64,000 bases of DNA from Anderseniella sp963759095 (lineage in GTDB: Bacteria; Pseudomonadota; Alphaproteobacteria; Rhizobiales; Aestuariivirgaceae), in the NCBI GenBank assembly GCA_963759095.1, contig CAVWYF010000052.1, positions 4,870-68,869 on the forward strand. Direction: 5' to 3'. The position numbers and the translations under genes were made by a program. The stretch's first letter is position 1, and each line of letters begins with the position of its first letter. Below, in pieces: positions 50,577 through 59,810 of this stretch. The notes under the pieces were generated by a model that made no database searches, had not been told where the DNA came from, and saw nothing but the letters and a program-made list of their open reading frames with translations.

Positions 50577-52199
50577 TCAATTTGAAGACGGCTCGCTGCG
50601 CAGTAATCTGCGGATAACCTTGCCTGTTGTCGTGAGCGGCAACTCGTCACGAAATTCGATCTCGCGCGGGTATTCGTGAGCCGACAGGCGATTGCGGACA
50701 TGATCCTGTATTTCAGCCTGGACAGCTTCGTTTGCCTGATAGCCCTCGTTCAGAACCACAAACGCCTTGACGATTTCCGTGCGAACGGGATCCGGCACCC
50801 CGATGACGGCTGCCAGTTTCACTGAACGGTGGCGCGACAGGCAGTCTTCTATCTCTCCCGGGCCGATGCGGTAGCCGGACGAGGTGATGACATCATCATC
50901 ACGACCGACAAAGTGAAAATACCCTTCGACATCCCGGTAGCCCTGGTCTCCGGTCAACAGCCAGTCGCCGGCGTACTTGTCCTTTGTTGCTTCCGGCTTG
51001 CCCCAGTATTCCAGAAACATCACCGGGTCCGGGCGCTGCACCGCGATATTGCCTGCCTCACCATCCGGCAGGGCATTACCGGCATCGTCCACGATGGCAA
51101 CCGTATGGCCCGGCACAGGCTTGCCGATGGCGCCTTTCTTCCACACGCCGATGGCGTTGCAGCTTTCCAGAACAAGGTTGCATTCGGTCTGCCCGTAGAC
51201 CTCGTTGATTTTCATGTCGAGGCTTTCCACAGCCCATTCCTGCAATGCACTGCCAACGGCCTCGCCACCGGAAAAAATGGTCCGCAAGGTAAGCTTGTCG
51301 ACATCAGCGGGGGTGCTGGCGCGCATCAGCTTGAGGGCGGTGGGCGGAATGAAGACATTGCGGACCTTGTGCAACGCCATCAGATCCCAGGCGTTTGCGG
51401 GATCAAACTTGGTGTACTTGTAGGCCAGCACCGGCACACCGAAATAAAGTGCCGGCAACAGCGCATTCAGCAAGCCGCCGGCCCATGCCCAGTCAGACGG
51501 TGTCCACATGAGGTCACCGGGTTGCGGAAAGAATTCGTGGGCGAACTGAATACCGGGGATATGGCCAAGCAATACTCGATGTCCGTGCAGTGCGCCCTTC
51601 GGAGGGCCGGTTGTACCGGATGTGTAGATCATCAAGGCGGCATCGTCCGGTGCGGTGTCGACGGCCTCGAAGGTGGCAGCAAGCGATCCGCTTTCGTCAT
51701 GAATGTGCGGTGCGATATCCAGCCTGCCGTCGATACAGAACACCACTTGCAAGGCATCAAGGCCGGGCAGTATTTCTGATACATTTTCACGCGAAGCTGC
51801 AGACATAATCAGGGCCCTGGCGCCGGAGTTCTGCAATCTGTACTGAACTGCCTCCACGCCGAACAGCATTGCGAGAGGCACAGCGATGGCGCCGATCTTG
51901 TAGATGGCGATATGGGCCGCAGCGGTTTCGCGAGCCTGCGGCAACAGCAATGCAACCCGGTCGCCGCGCCCGATACCTGATTTTACCAGCAGGTTGGCAA
52001 AGCGGTTTGACATCTCTTCCAGCTCTGAGAACGAGGTTTTGCGCACTGGACCGTCGACCATGTGCTCGATGATCGCAATCGCTTCCGGACTCTCAAGCGC
52101 CCAGCGCGTACAGACCGCCTGGGCAATATTGAAGCGCTCCGGTATCTGCCATTTGAAATGGTCAAGAAGCTGCTCGTAGGTCTTTGCTGGTTCGAGCAT
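50577..52199 (-). CDS. AMP-dependent acyl-CoA synthetase
   Basis: 540 residues from the ATG at 52199 (GGAG 11 nt upstream). ANL motifs: MIYTSGTTGPPKGALHGHR, FSGGEAVGSALQEW, NEVYGQTECNLVLESC, LTGDQGYRDVEGYFHFVGRDDDVITSSGYRIGPGEIED (hinge) and the catalytic Lys in LPLTTTGKVIRRLL. Resembles medium-chain or acetyl/propionyl-type synthetases. Substrate not assigned. Preceded by no clear operon partner. Confidence 0.85.
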   Translation of the reverse strand: MLEPAKTYEQLLDHFKWQIPERFNIAQAVCTRWALESPEAIAIIEHMVDGPVRKTSFSELEEMSNRFANLLVKSGIGRGDRVALLLPQARETAAAHIAIYKIGAIAVPLAMLFGVEAVQYRLQNSGARALIMSAASRENVSEILPGLDALQVVFCIDGRLDIAPHIHDESGSLAATFEAVDTAPDDAALMIYTSGTTGPPKGALHGHRVLLGHIPGIQFAHEFFPQPGDLMWTPSDWAWAGGLLNALLPALYFGVPVLAYKYTKFDPANAWDLMALHKVRNVFIPPTALKLMRASTPADVDKLTLRTIFSGGEAVGSALQEWAVESLDMKINEVYGQTECNLVLESCNAIGVWKKGAIGKPVPGHTVAIVDDAGNALPDGEAGNIAVQRPDPVMFLEYWGKPEATKDKYAGDWLLTGDQGYRDVEGYFHFVGRDDDVITSSGYRIGPGEIEDCLSRHRSVKLAAVIGVPDPVRTEIVKAFVVLNEGYQANEAVQAEIQDHVRNRLSAHEYPREIEFRDELPLTTTGKVIRRLLRSEPSSN

Positions 52200-52354
52200 G
52201 TTTTTATCTTCTCCGTGTCCCATTTCCGCCTTGAAGCGCGACTAGATGAACCGCCGATTGCCTGCAGGGACCAAATGTGCGGATGGATTTTAGGTCTTCG
52301 TTAGGATGCACAGGCTTAGACTATTCATGTTGATAGAGCAAAAGGCTGGGACAC

Positions 52355-52516
52355 ATGTACAGCGCAAATCGCGCAGGCGAACAAGAGTTTCATATGGCTG
52401 CTGAGAAATCCGCACCCGAACCTGCAAAACAGCATCAGGATGTTTCTCCTGAACTGAAAGAAGTCATGCACCTGTTGAAGATGCTGGAAAGCGGCCAGGG
52501 CCTCAAGGGCTCCTGA
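52355..52516 (+). CDS. Small hypothetical protein (53 aa)
   Basis: A short open frame starting at ATG 52355 and ending TGA 52516. It has alternating charged helices (EQEFHMAAEKSAPEPAKQ, then SPELKEVMHLLKMLESGQGL) and looks coding by its third-base GC. AAAGG lies about 11 nt upstream. No family recognised. It lies in the gap between the divergent acyl-CoA synthetase and the cupin gene. The 300 bases after it hold no other gene I can see. Confidence 0.4.
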   Translation: MYSANRAGEQEFHMAAEKSAPEPAKQHQDVSPELKEVMHLLKMLESGQGLKGS

Positions 52517-52817
52517 GACAAATCCGGATCTGACGCGTGGGCGGACGGTGGGCACACCCGCCACAGCGAATTTTTGCATTTTGCAAAGATTGACTTGCAT
52601 CTTGCAGGAAACGCAACGCTTGCGGATCGAGCGGTTTCCCGACCGTGACAATCTGATAAAATCCCGAAAACAGCCGTTTATCGTTGTTTGCCGCGCCAAG
52701 CGGAATGCTGGCCTGAATTTTGCTGCCTATGCATAAGAGGCCAGGGGCCTTGTACCTCAAAGAGGCCGGCAAAGGCTCATGCAGGACAGACCCCTGAACA
52801 ACAGGGAGCAGTTTGTC

Positions 52818-53231
52818 ATGACAGGTATCGTGCCTGAAATTCCGTTCAAGCAGAAACCAGATGCTGTTTCACGTCTGGTTGATCATCATCCCGATATGGC
52901 AACTTCAAAGCCCAAACGTCACCAATGGGGCAGCGTTGAGGTTCTGTCATGCAGCGGCGGACACCGGATTGAACGCATTTGCGTCAAACGCGGCAGGCAA
53001 CTGCCCGCCCATTATCATCAACACCGTTCTGAACACTGGACAATTGTTGAAGGCGAGGCGGAAGTACTGCTCGGAGATGATGTCCTGATTGTCGCGCCGG
53101 ATGACAGTCTTTACATTCCGGCAGGCACTGTTCACGGCCTGAAACCGTCCACTGATGGCGATGTGAGAATCGTGGTGGTACATTTCGGCGATACGGTTTC
53201 CGACGCGGACGACATGGTCAAGGCCGGCTGA
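52818..53231 (+). CDS. Cupin, phosphomannose isomerase type II-like
   Basis: 137 residues from the ATG at 52818; an upstream start at 52779 is possible. The cupin motifs are those of the type II PMI C-terminal domain: KRHQWGSVEVLSC, LPAHYHQHRSEHWTIVEGEAEVLLGDD (HxH..E..H pattern) and IPAGTVHGLKP. The guanylyltransferase half found in ManC is absent. It could bind a nucleotide sugar or mannose phosphate; as a free cupin the role is open. It is convergent with the sigma-54 regulator. Confidence 0.75.
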   Translation: MTGIVPEIPFKQKPDAVSRLVDHHPDMATSKPKRHQWGSVEVLSCSGGHRIERICVKRGRQLPAHYHQHRSEHWTIVEGEAEVLLGDDVLIVAPDDSLYIPAGTVHGLKPSTDGDVRIVVVHFGDTVSDADDMVKAG

Positions 53232-53239
53232 TCGCAAGT

Positions 53240-54616
53240 TCAGGCTGACTTTTCTGCCCAGGTTTCGCGTTTGCGGTAGATGGTTGAAGGGCTGATGCCC
53301 AGCGCATCTGCGGCTTTTGGTATGGAGCCTGCAAAACCGGAAATAGCGGCTTCGATCACATCACGCTCTATCTGCCACAACAAGCGTCCGTTCGGGCTGG
53401 TTGCAGGTGAAGAGCACATGCCTTTGGCATTGATGATGTGATCCGGCAGCATATGAGCTTCAAGCGCTTCGCCATCGTGCAGGACCACACTCTGGCGAAT
53501 GACATTCTGCAATTCACGAATATTGCCCGGCCAGTGATAGGCCAGCAGCGTGTCGAGGGCTTCATTATCGATCCGGCTGAATGAGCGGGCTTCTTCGCGC
53601 GTGCAGGAACTGAGAAAACAAGACGCGAGTTCGGCTACATCGCGGCCGCGTTCGCGTAGCGGTTTCAGATGAATTGGCAGGACATGCAGGCGGAAATACA
53701 GGTCTTCGCGGAAACGGCCTTCAGCCACTTCCGCCTGAGGCGTGCGGTTGGTGGCACAGACTATCCGGATGTCCACCTTGCGGGTATGAGGCGAGCCAAC
53801 CGGCTGGATGGTGCCGGTTTGCAGGAAACGTAGCAGCTTGATCTGCAGGGACGGTTCCATCTCGCAGATTTCGTCCAGAAACAAAGTGCCGCCGTCGGCT
53901 GCCGCAGCAGCACCTTCGCGGTCAGAAATGGCACCGGTGAAAGCGCCTTTCAGATGGCCGAAAATCTCTGATTCCATCAGGTCATGCGGGATGGCGCCGC
54001 AATTGAGAGCAATGAATGGCCGGGTCGCACGCGGAGAGAAATCATGAATGGCCTGCGCACACAGTTCCTTGCCGGTACCGCTTTCGCCGGTAATGAAGGC
54101 CGGTGCGCTGGATGACGCTATGGCTTCGATCTGCTTGCGGGTATCCGCCATGGCGCGCGAAGAGCCGATCATTGTGTCCGGTGCGGTCGTTTCCGGGCGG
54201 GTCGGCCTGGCCGGCTCGTTCGCACCTTGCTGTGCAGGACAACGACAGGCATTGGTCAATGTAGTGATCAGACGGTTGCGCGATACCGGTTTAACCAGAT
54301 AGTCCCAGGCTCCGGCACGCACGGCATCAACGGCATCATTTATCGAAGCGTTAGCGGCAACCACAATGGTGGAAGTTGACGGACTGCCGGCAGACCAGCC
54401 TTCAATGAGGGAAATACAGTCCGGACCGCTCAACTCCAGAGACAGAATAATCGCATCAAAATGTTTGTTTTCAAGATGGGTAACCGCAGCAGACTGGTTT
54501 GCCGCCAGCTCACAGGAAAACCCTTCCTTTTCAAGATGGGCACGATACACGCTGGCAAGTGACGGCTTGTCCTCAACAATCAGGACGTGGTTACGCCTTG
54601 GTACAAAAACTGACAT
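53240..54616 (-). CDS. Sigma-54-dependent response regulator with degenerate receiver domain
   Basis: 458 residues, NtrC/LuxO-like. Receiver (1-125) with acidic pair Glu15-Asp16 and Lys109, but the phospho-Asp position is Ser59 (FDAIILSLELSGPD). The AAA+ domain (about 145-380) is intact: GESGTGKE Walker A, GAFTGA (224-229) for sigma-54 contact, LFLDEI Walker B and the GNIREL sensor region. C-terminal HTH: GSIPKAADALGISPSTIYRKRE. It should activate sigma-54 promoters, but phosphorylation at the usual Asp is impossible. No histidine kinase gene is adjacent. Target genes unknown. Confidence 0.85.
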   Translation of the reverse strand: MSVFVPRRNHVLIVEDKPSLASVYRAHLEKEGFSCELAANQSAAVTHLENKHFDAIILSLELSGPDCISLIEGWSAGSPSTSTIVVAANASINDAVDAVRAGAWDYLVKPVSRNRLITTLTNACRCPAQQGANEPARPTRPETTAPDTMIGSSRAMADTRKQIEAIASSSAPAFITGESGTGKELCAQAIHDFSPRATRPFIALNCGAIPHDLMESEIFGHLKGAFTGAISDREGAAAAADGGTLFLDEICEMEPSLQIKLLRFLQTGTIQPVGSPHTRKVDIRIVCATNRTPQAEVAEGRFREDLYFRLHVLPIHLKPLRERGRDVAELASCFLSSCTREEARSFSRIDNEALDTLLAYHWPGNIRELQNVIRQSVVLHDGEALEAHMLPDHIINAKGMCSSPATSPNGRLLWQIERDVIEAAISGFAGSIPKAADALGISPSTIYRKRETWAEKSA

Positions 54617-54723
54617 TGTTTACGCCTGACTAAACTCATGCAGCGCCTGCACCTTTGTGCAAGCCGTGGCATGGCACCGAACTCATGGGCATCAAGAATG
54701 CAGGAATATGGTGAACAAGAAGT

Positions 54724-55521
54724 TTAGATCAGCGGTTTTGAAACGGGTATTTCGGCCTGCAGCGGCGTTTCATTCAGGATGCCGCCCTTGACGAGATGAT
54801 CCCAGGCTTCTTCCGCCGTCTCGGCGTAGTGAAACAGGTTCGTGTCGCCGGCTGAGATTGTGCCGGCTTCGACAAACACATCCAGATTGACCACCCTGGT
54901 CCAGAAATCCCTGTCGAACAGGACAATCGGTATGACTGACATCTTGCCGGTCTGAACGAGGGTCAGGATTTCAAACAGTTCATCCATCGTGCCGAAACCG
55001 CCGGGGAACACCACCAGCCCGTTGGCCCGCATGGCCAGGTGCATCTTGCGCATGGCAAAATAGTGAAAGTTGAATGTCAGGTCCGGAGTGGACCAGGCAT
55101 TCGGATCCTGTTCATGGGGCAGGGTAATATTGAACCCGATTGACGGTGCGCCTGCTTCAAAAGCACCCTTGTTGGCGGCTTCCATAATACCGGGGCCGCC
55201 GCCTGTTGCGATCACGTTGTCGCGCAGTTCAGCATCGTGATGCAGTGCGCCCCCGCGTTCCGACACAATGCGGCCGATCTCCTTTGCGGAACGATACCAG
55301 TGCCCCCGCTTGCCTTCGTCGTCCTCTTTTACCCGGGCTGATCCGAATGCCACGATTGTGGACCGCACACCCCAGTTGCGCAGGTGTTCTTCGGCCTTCA
55401 TGTATTCCAGCATGAACCGGATGCCGCGGGTCGAGTCGCCCAGCAGAAAATCCTGGTCCAGGGTCGGCAAGGTGAAGGACGGAGATGCGACCTGTTCATG
55501 CGGTGTCTTTTGTTCGCTCAT
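54724..55521 (-). CDS. LOG-family protein (TIGR00730, nucleotide 5'-monophosphate phosphoribohydrolase-like)
   Basis: 265 residues. The LOG signatures are clear: GGGPGIMEAANKGAFEAG and PGGFGTMDELFEILTLVQ, with an Arg in FAMRKMHLAM. The family hydrolyses cytokinin riboside monophosphates or other nucleotides (YgdH/PpnN-like). There is an extra N-terminal ~60 residues compared with the shorter LOG enzymes. Divergent from an EamA exporter gene with a 159-bp gap. Confidence 0.85.
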   Translation of the reverse strand: MSEQKTPHEQVASPSFTLPTLDQDFLLGDSTRGIRFMLEYMKAEEHLRNWGVRSTIVAFGSARVKEDDEGKRGHWYRSAKEIGRIVSERGGALHHDAELRDNVIATGGGPGIMEAANKGAFEAGAPSIGFNITLPHEQDPNAWSTPDLTFNFHYFAMRKMHLAMRANGLVVFPGGFGTMDELFEILTLVQTGKMSVIPIVLFDRDFWTRVVNLDVFVEAGTISAGDTNLFHYAETAEEAWDHLVKGGILNETPLQAEIPVSKPLI

Positions 55522-55680
55522 GAAAGTTCCTTTTGCGAGTTACGCACGCGCCGCCTCAAACGGGTGACGCACGCGCGGTCATGGGCGCCATGCAGTATCT
55601 GGCGTGGTGTGTGTCGCGTATCACCTATACGATCACCTGCCGACCCACCAGACCCAACATCACGGCTTCAAATCACGATC

Positions 55681-56613
55681 ATGCCAGCGTCCAGCGCAAA
55701 AACAGTTAATTCCAACGTTCATGGCATGGGCTGGATGGTAGTGTCGGGATTATGCTTTACCGGTGTCATGATTTCCGTCCGCAATGTCGGGCCGGACCTG
55801 CCGGCAGCGGTATCTGCCGCAATCAGATATGCATTCGGCATTGTTCTGCTGGCGCCCATGCTGATGAAGGCCGATTTCCGGTTTCCACGTGGCCGTAACC
55901 TGAAACTGCACATCTGGCGCGGTACATTTCACGGTCTCGGCGTATTGTTGTGGTTTTATGCAATGGCCCGCATTCCGATGGCGGAAGTAACAGCCATCAG
56001 CTACACAGCGCCGATTTTCATGACAATTGGCGCGGTGATGTTCTTTGCCGAAAAAATTCAGTTGCGAAGAATTGGCGCCATTGTCGCCGGGCTGGCGGGC
56101 GTGTTCATTATCCTGCGGCCGGGCTTTGAAACCCTGTCGAGCGGTCAGCTTGCGCAGCTTGCTGCAACACCGTTGTTTGCTGCTGCGATGTTATTGGTCA
56201 AACGCCTGACGCAAACCGACAGTGCGACGATGATCGTGATCATGCTGAATTTTGTCTGTTTTGCGGTACTGGCTCCAATTGCCGTGTTGACCTGGAAGAC
56301 ACCTGACGCGGTGCAATTGACGTGGCTTGTGTGCGCTACCATTGCAGCAACGGCAGGGCATTACTGCCTGACCCGGTCATATGCGGTGGCTGATATTACC
56401 GTTGTCCAGCCGGTCACGTTTCTGCAACTGGTCTGGACGGCCATGTTTGGTTTTCTGCTGTTTTCGGAAACACCCGATGTGTGGGTGTTTGCAGGCGGCT
56501 CGGTCATCCTTGCGGCCAGCACCTACATTGCGCATCGTGAACGCAGACAGCAATCGGCGTTAAAAACGGATGCTGCTACTTTGCCCTCTCGAGTGCCCGG
56601 CGCAGGCGTCTGA
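55681..56613 (+). CDS. EamA/DMT-family transporter
   Basis: 310 residues from the ATG at 55681; the frame opens upstream inside the intergenic region but is not coding there. Ten hydrophobic helices in two EamA repeats. First repeat VVSGLCFTGVMISVRNVG to MAEVTAISYTAPIFMTIGAVMF; second repeat from LLVKRLTQTDSATMIVIMLNFV to VQPVTFLQLVWTAMFGFLLFSE. A permease for metabolite export or import; substrate unknown. Its end overlaps the convergent MBL-fold gene by 38 bp. Confidence 0.8.
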   Translation: MPASSAKTVNSNVHGMGWMVVSGLCFTGVMISVRNVGPDLPAAVSAAIRYAFGIVLLAPMLMKADFRFPRGRNLKLHIWRGTFHGLGVLLWFYAMARIPMAEVTAISYTAPIFMTIGAVMFFAEKIQLRRIGAIVAGLAGVFIILRPGFETLSSGQLAQLAATPLFAAAMLLVKRLTQTDSATMIVIMLNFVCFAVLAPIAVLTWKTPDAVQLTWLVCATIAATAGHYCLTRSYAVADITVVQPVTFLQLVWTAMFGFLLFSETPDVWVFAGGSVILAASTYIAHRERRQQSALKTDAATLPSRVPGAGV

Positions 56614-58174
56614 CCAGCTTGGACCGGTTCTTGTTGCCGGCGACCTTTTCCACTGCCTCGTTGATGTCCAGCACCAGTTGCGTGAGTTCATTGTTATAAT
56701 CCGGCTTGCGGGCTGCCTCAGGCGGATCAATCGAGCGGCGGATCTCACTGTGGACCTGCACAGCGTTCTTCCCGTCGAGCCGGAAAGTATCGTCAATTTC
56801 CGGCTGAAGGATGCGCGAGGCGGGCATCAGTTTTTTAGCGATACGCGAGGTTAGCCCGGCCATGCCTTCTTCTTCACCATGGATCAGAAACATGTTGTGG
56901 TGAACCGGCAGGCGCTCAGAAATCCAGCGCTCAAGTTCCGGGGCGTCGGCGTGGCCGGAATACCCGTTTATGCGCTCGATTGCAGCGTTAACCTCAATTT
57001 CCTCGCCATGAATGCGCACCTTTTTAGCCCCGTGCAGCAACACCCGGCCAAGCGTGCCGTTGGCCTGGTAACCGACCATGAGAACGGTCGCATTTTTACG
57101 ATACAGATGGTTCTTCAAATGATGCCGGATACGGCCGGCATCACACATGCCGCTGGCCGACAGCACGACATGGAACCCGCTCAGTTTTCCTATTGCCTTT
57201 GAATCGTCCACGGTCTCGGAGATCCTCAGATTAGGAGATTTCAACGCAGCCTTGAGAGCATCTGCATTGGCAAGCAGGTCGGCGTGTTTTGCAAAGATTG
57301 CCGTGGCACGCCGGGCGAGCGGGCTGTCGATGAACACCGGGGCTGACGGTGCTTCACCGTTTGCCATAATCATCATCAGGTCGGTGAGCACTTCCTGGGT
57401 TCGTTCAACTGCAAAAGACGGGATCAGCAGCACACCGCGTTTTTGAGCGGCGTCGTTCACATGTTTGGCCAGCAAGGCGCGGCGCTCGTCCGGATTGGCT
57501 TCGACCCGGTCAGTTGCGCCAAAGGTCGCTTCACACAGCAGATAATCATAGCCCGACGGAGCATCGGGGTCATGCTGAAGTAGCTTGTGGTCGGGTCCGA
57601 TGTCACCGGAGAAGAACAGGCGCAACGGTTGCTGGCCGTCACCTTGCGAAACTTCAACCTCGATAGACGCGGAGCCGAGCATATGCCCGGCATTCCAGAA
57701 CCTTGCCCGGATATCAGCGGTGGCCTGGACCCAGGTTTCATAGTCAACAGGTGAAAACTGCTGAATGGTCTTGAGTGCATCATCCATGGTGTAGATGGGA
57801 CTGACTTCCTTGCGGCCACGTTGCCGGTTGCGCTTGTTGAGGCGTTCAACTTCGCTTTCCTGGATGTGGCCGGAATCCGGCAGCATCACTGACGACAGAT
57901 CCATGCTGGGCTCAGTGGTGTGAATTTCCCCGGTGAACCCGTGCCGGACAAGCTTGGGCAATATACCGGCATGGTCGATATGGGCATGGGTCAGGAGCAC
58001 CGCATCAATGCTGTCAGGTTTGAAGGGGAGCGGCTGGTAGTTTAGTTCCCGCAAGGTCTTGGAGCCCTGGAACAGACCGCAGTCGATCAATACGCAAGAG
58101 TGTGGGGTTTTTAATCTGAAACAGGAACCGGTCACGGTACGGGCGGCCCCATGGAAGGAAAGTTCGATGCTCAT
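56576..58174 (-). CDS. Metallo-beta-lactamase/beta-CASP RNA-processing exonuclease-like protein
   Basis: 532 residues. Zinc motif LLTHAHIDHAGILPKL (HxHxDH), then FWNAGHMLGSASIEV and FSGDIGPDH, and the beta-CASP part IPSFAVERTQEVL, HVVLSASGMCDAGRIRHHL and GYSGHADAPELERW. This is the CPSF73/KH-CPSF-like RNase family, also seen as YsnF/exonuclease in bacteria. The C-terminal extra ~70 residues are helical and charged. Probably an RNA nuclease acting in the cytoplasm. Confidence 0.85.
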   Translation of the reverse strand: MSIELSFHGAARTVTGSCFRLKTPHSCVLIDCGLFQGSKTLRELNYQPLPFKPDSIDAVLLTHAHIDHAGILPKLVRHGFTGEIHTTEPSMDLSSVMLPDSGHIQESEVERLNKRNRQRGRKEVSPIYTMDDALKTIQQFSPVDYETWVQATADIRARFWNAGHMLGSASIEVEVSQGDGQQPLRLFFSGDIGPDHKLLQHDPDAPSGYDYLLCEATFGATDRVEANPDERRALLAKHVNDAAQKRGVLLIPSFAVERTQEVLTDLMMIMANGEAPSAPVFIDSPLARRATAIFAKHADLLANADALKAALKSPNLRISETVDDSKAIGKLSGFHVVLSASGMCDAGRIRHHLKNHLYRKNATVLMVGYQANGTLGRVLLHGAKKVRIHGEEIEVNAAIERINGYSGHADAPELERWISERLPVHHNMFLIHGEEEGMAGLTSRIAKKLMPASRILQPEIDDTFRLDGKNAVQVHSEIRRSIDPPEAARKPDYNNELTQLVLDINEAVEKVAGNKNRSKLVRRLRRALERAK

Positions 58175-58283
58175 TCAGTAGTCTCCCCGGCGGCAAAATC
58201 CAAATTGTCACTCACAGCATGCCTGCTGTCGTGCTTTGTCTGTCAGCAATGAGTGTCACAATACACAATGCAAACTGCAAGGT

Positions 58284-59810
58284 TTATGAGGTGAAGGTAT
58301 TGTTGTAGGTCTCGCGCAGGATGTTCTTTTGAACCTTGCCCATGGTGTTGCGTGGCAACTCGTCCACCAGATAGAGTTTCTTGGGCTGCTTGAAACGGGC
58401 AATCTTGTCGGAAATGGCGCTCAGGATGGCGTCCTCGCTGACGGCTTGTCCATTGGACGGAACAATGATGCCGACAACACCCTCGCCAAAGTCAGGATGG
58501 TTTACGCCGATGACGGCGGATTCAAGCACACCGTCCTGCTCGTCCAGCAGCAGTTCGATTTCCTTGGGATATATATTATAGCCGCCGGAGATGATCAGGT
58601 CCTTGGCCCGCCCGACAATGTGCACATAGCCGTCCTCGTCCACCTTGCCCAGATCGCCTGAAATGAAGAACCCGTCATCGCGGAATTCTTCCCGGGTCTT
58701 TTCCGGCATTTGCCAATACCCTGCAAACACATTGGGCCCCTTGACCTCGATGACACCGATTTCGCCCTGCGGCAGTTTCTCACCCGTATCCGGGTTGCAG
58801 ACCCGCAGATCGACACCCGGCAGCGGAAAGCCGACCGTACCGGCGCGGCGGTCGCCGTCATACGGATTGGAGGTGTTCATATTGGTTTCCGTCATGCCGT
58901 AGCGTTCCAGGATGCGATGGCCGGTGCGCTCTTCAAACTCGACATGGGTTTCGGCCAGCAATGGGGCCGAGCCGGACACGAACAGGCGCATATGCGCGGT
59001 CAGTCCGCGGGTGAACCGGTCATCGTCCAGCAGCCTTGTGTAAAAGGTCGGCACACCCATCATTGAGGTGGCACCGGGCAGACACTCAATGACCTGGTCA
59101 ACCTTGAAGCCGGGCAGGAAGATCATCTGGCCACCAGCCACCATCAGCGTGTTGGTTGCCACGAACAACCCGTGGGTATGGAATATGGGAAGTGCATGCA
59201 GCAGCACATCATCTTCGGTGAAGCCCCACAGGTCTTTCAGCACAATCGCATTCGACAACAGGTTGTCGTGGGTCAGCATCGCCCCTTTTGAGCGCCCGGT
59301 GGTGCCGGACGTATAAAGAATGGCAGCCAGATCATCCGGACCACGATCCACAGTGGCGAAATCCGGTGCAGCTACAATACCCGCATCCAGCATCGAGCCG
59401 GCGCCGGTTTCAGAATTTCTCCACACCCCCATGGTTTCGAGCCTGATACCGAGCCTGTCTGTCAGTGCTTCAAATTCCGGTTGGCGTTCCGGGTCGCAGA
59501 CAAACAGGCGGGGGCTCGCATTGTCCAGGAAGTATTCCACTTCGCTGGCCGTGTAGGCGTTGTTCAGGGGCAGGAACACACCGCCGGCGCGAACTGTGCC
59601 CAGATACAGCATCAGTGCTTCAATGGATTTCGGAATCTGTGCCGCAACCCGGTCACCATGCTGAAGGCCGCACTTGACCAGCATGTTGGCAAACCGGCCG
59701 GACACTTCCATGACGTGATTGTAGGTGTACCAGCGGCCATCATCCAGTTGCGCAAAGGCGCGCTCGGGGTCGGCGTTCTTCAGCAAGCCGTCGAACAGGT
59801 GATTAGCCAT
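58284..59810 (-). CDS. matB: Malonyl-CoA synthetase
   Basis: 508 residues, MatB length. ANL motifs: AILYTSGTTGRSKGAMLTHDNLLSN, SGSAPLLAETHVEFEERTGHRILERYGMTETNMNTSNP, ISGDLGKVDEDGYVHIVGRAKDLIISGGYNIYPKEIE and LPRNTMGKVQKNIL. It activates malonate with CoA and ATP. The start overlaps the end of matA by 8 nt. The downstream end of the operon is at 58284; no clear terminator was found. Confidence 0.93.
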   Translation of the reverse strand: MANHLFDGLLKNADPERAFAQLDDGRWYTYNHVMEVSGRFANMLVKCGLQHGDRVAAQIPKSIEALMLYLGTVRAGGVFLPLNNAYTASEVEYFLDNASPRLFVCDPERQPEFEALTDRLGIRLETMGVWRNSETGAGSMLDAGIVAAPDFATVDRGPDDLAAILYTSGTTGRSKGAMLTHDNLLSNAIVLKDLWGFTEDDVLLHALPIFHTHGLFVATNTLMVAGGQMIFLPGFKVDQVIECLPGATSMMGVPTFYTRLLDDDRFTRGLTAHMRLFVSGSAPLLAETHVEFEERTGHRILERYGMTETNMNTSNPYDGDRRAGTVGFPLPGVDLRVCNPDTGEKLPQGEIGVIEVKGPNVFAGYWQMPEKTREEFRDDGFFISGDLGKVDEDGYVHIVGRAKDLIISGGYNIYPKEIELLLDEQDGVLESAVIGVNHPDFGEGVVGIIVPSNGQAVSEDAILSAISDKIARFKQPKKLYLVDELPRNTMGKVQKNILRETYNNTFTS

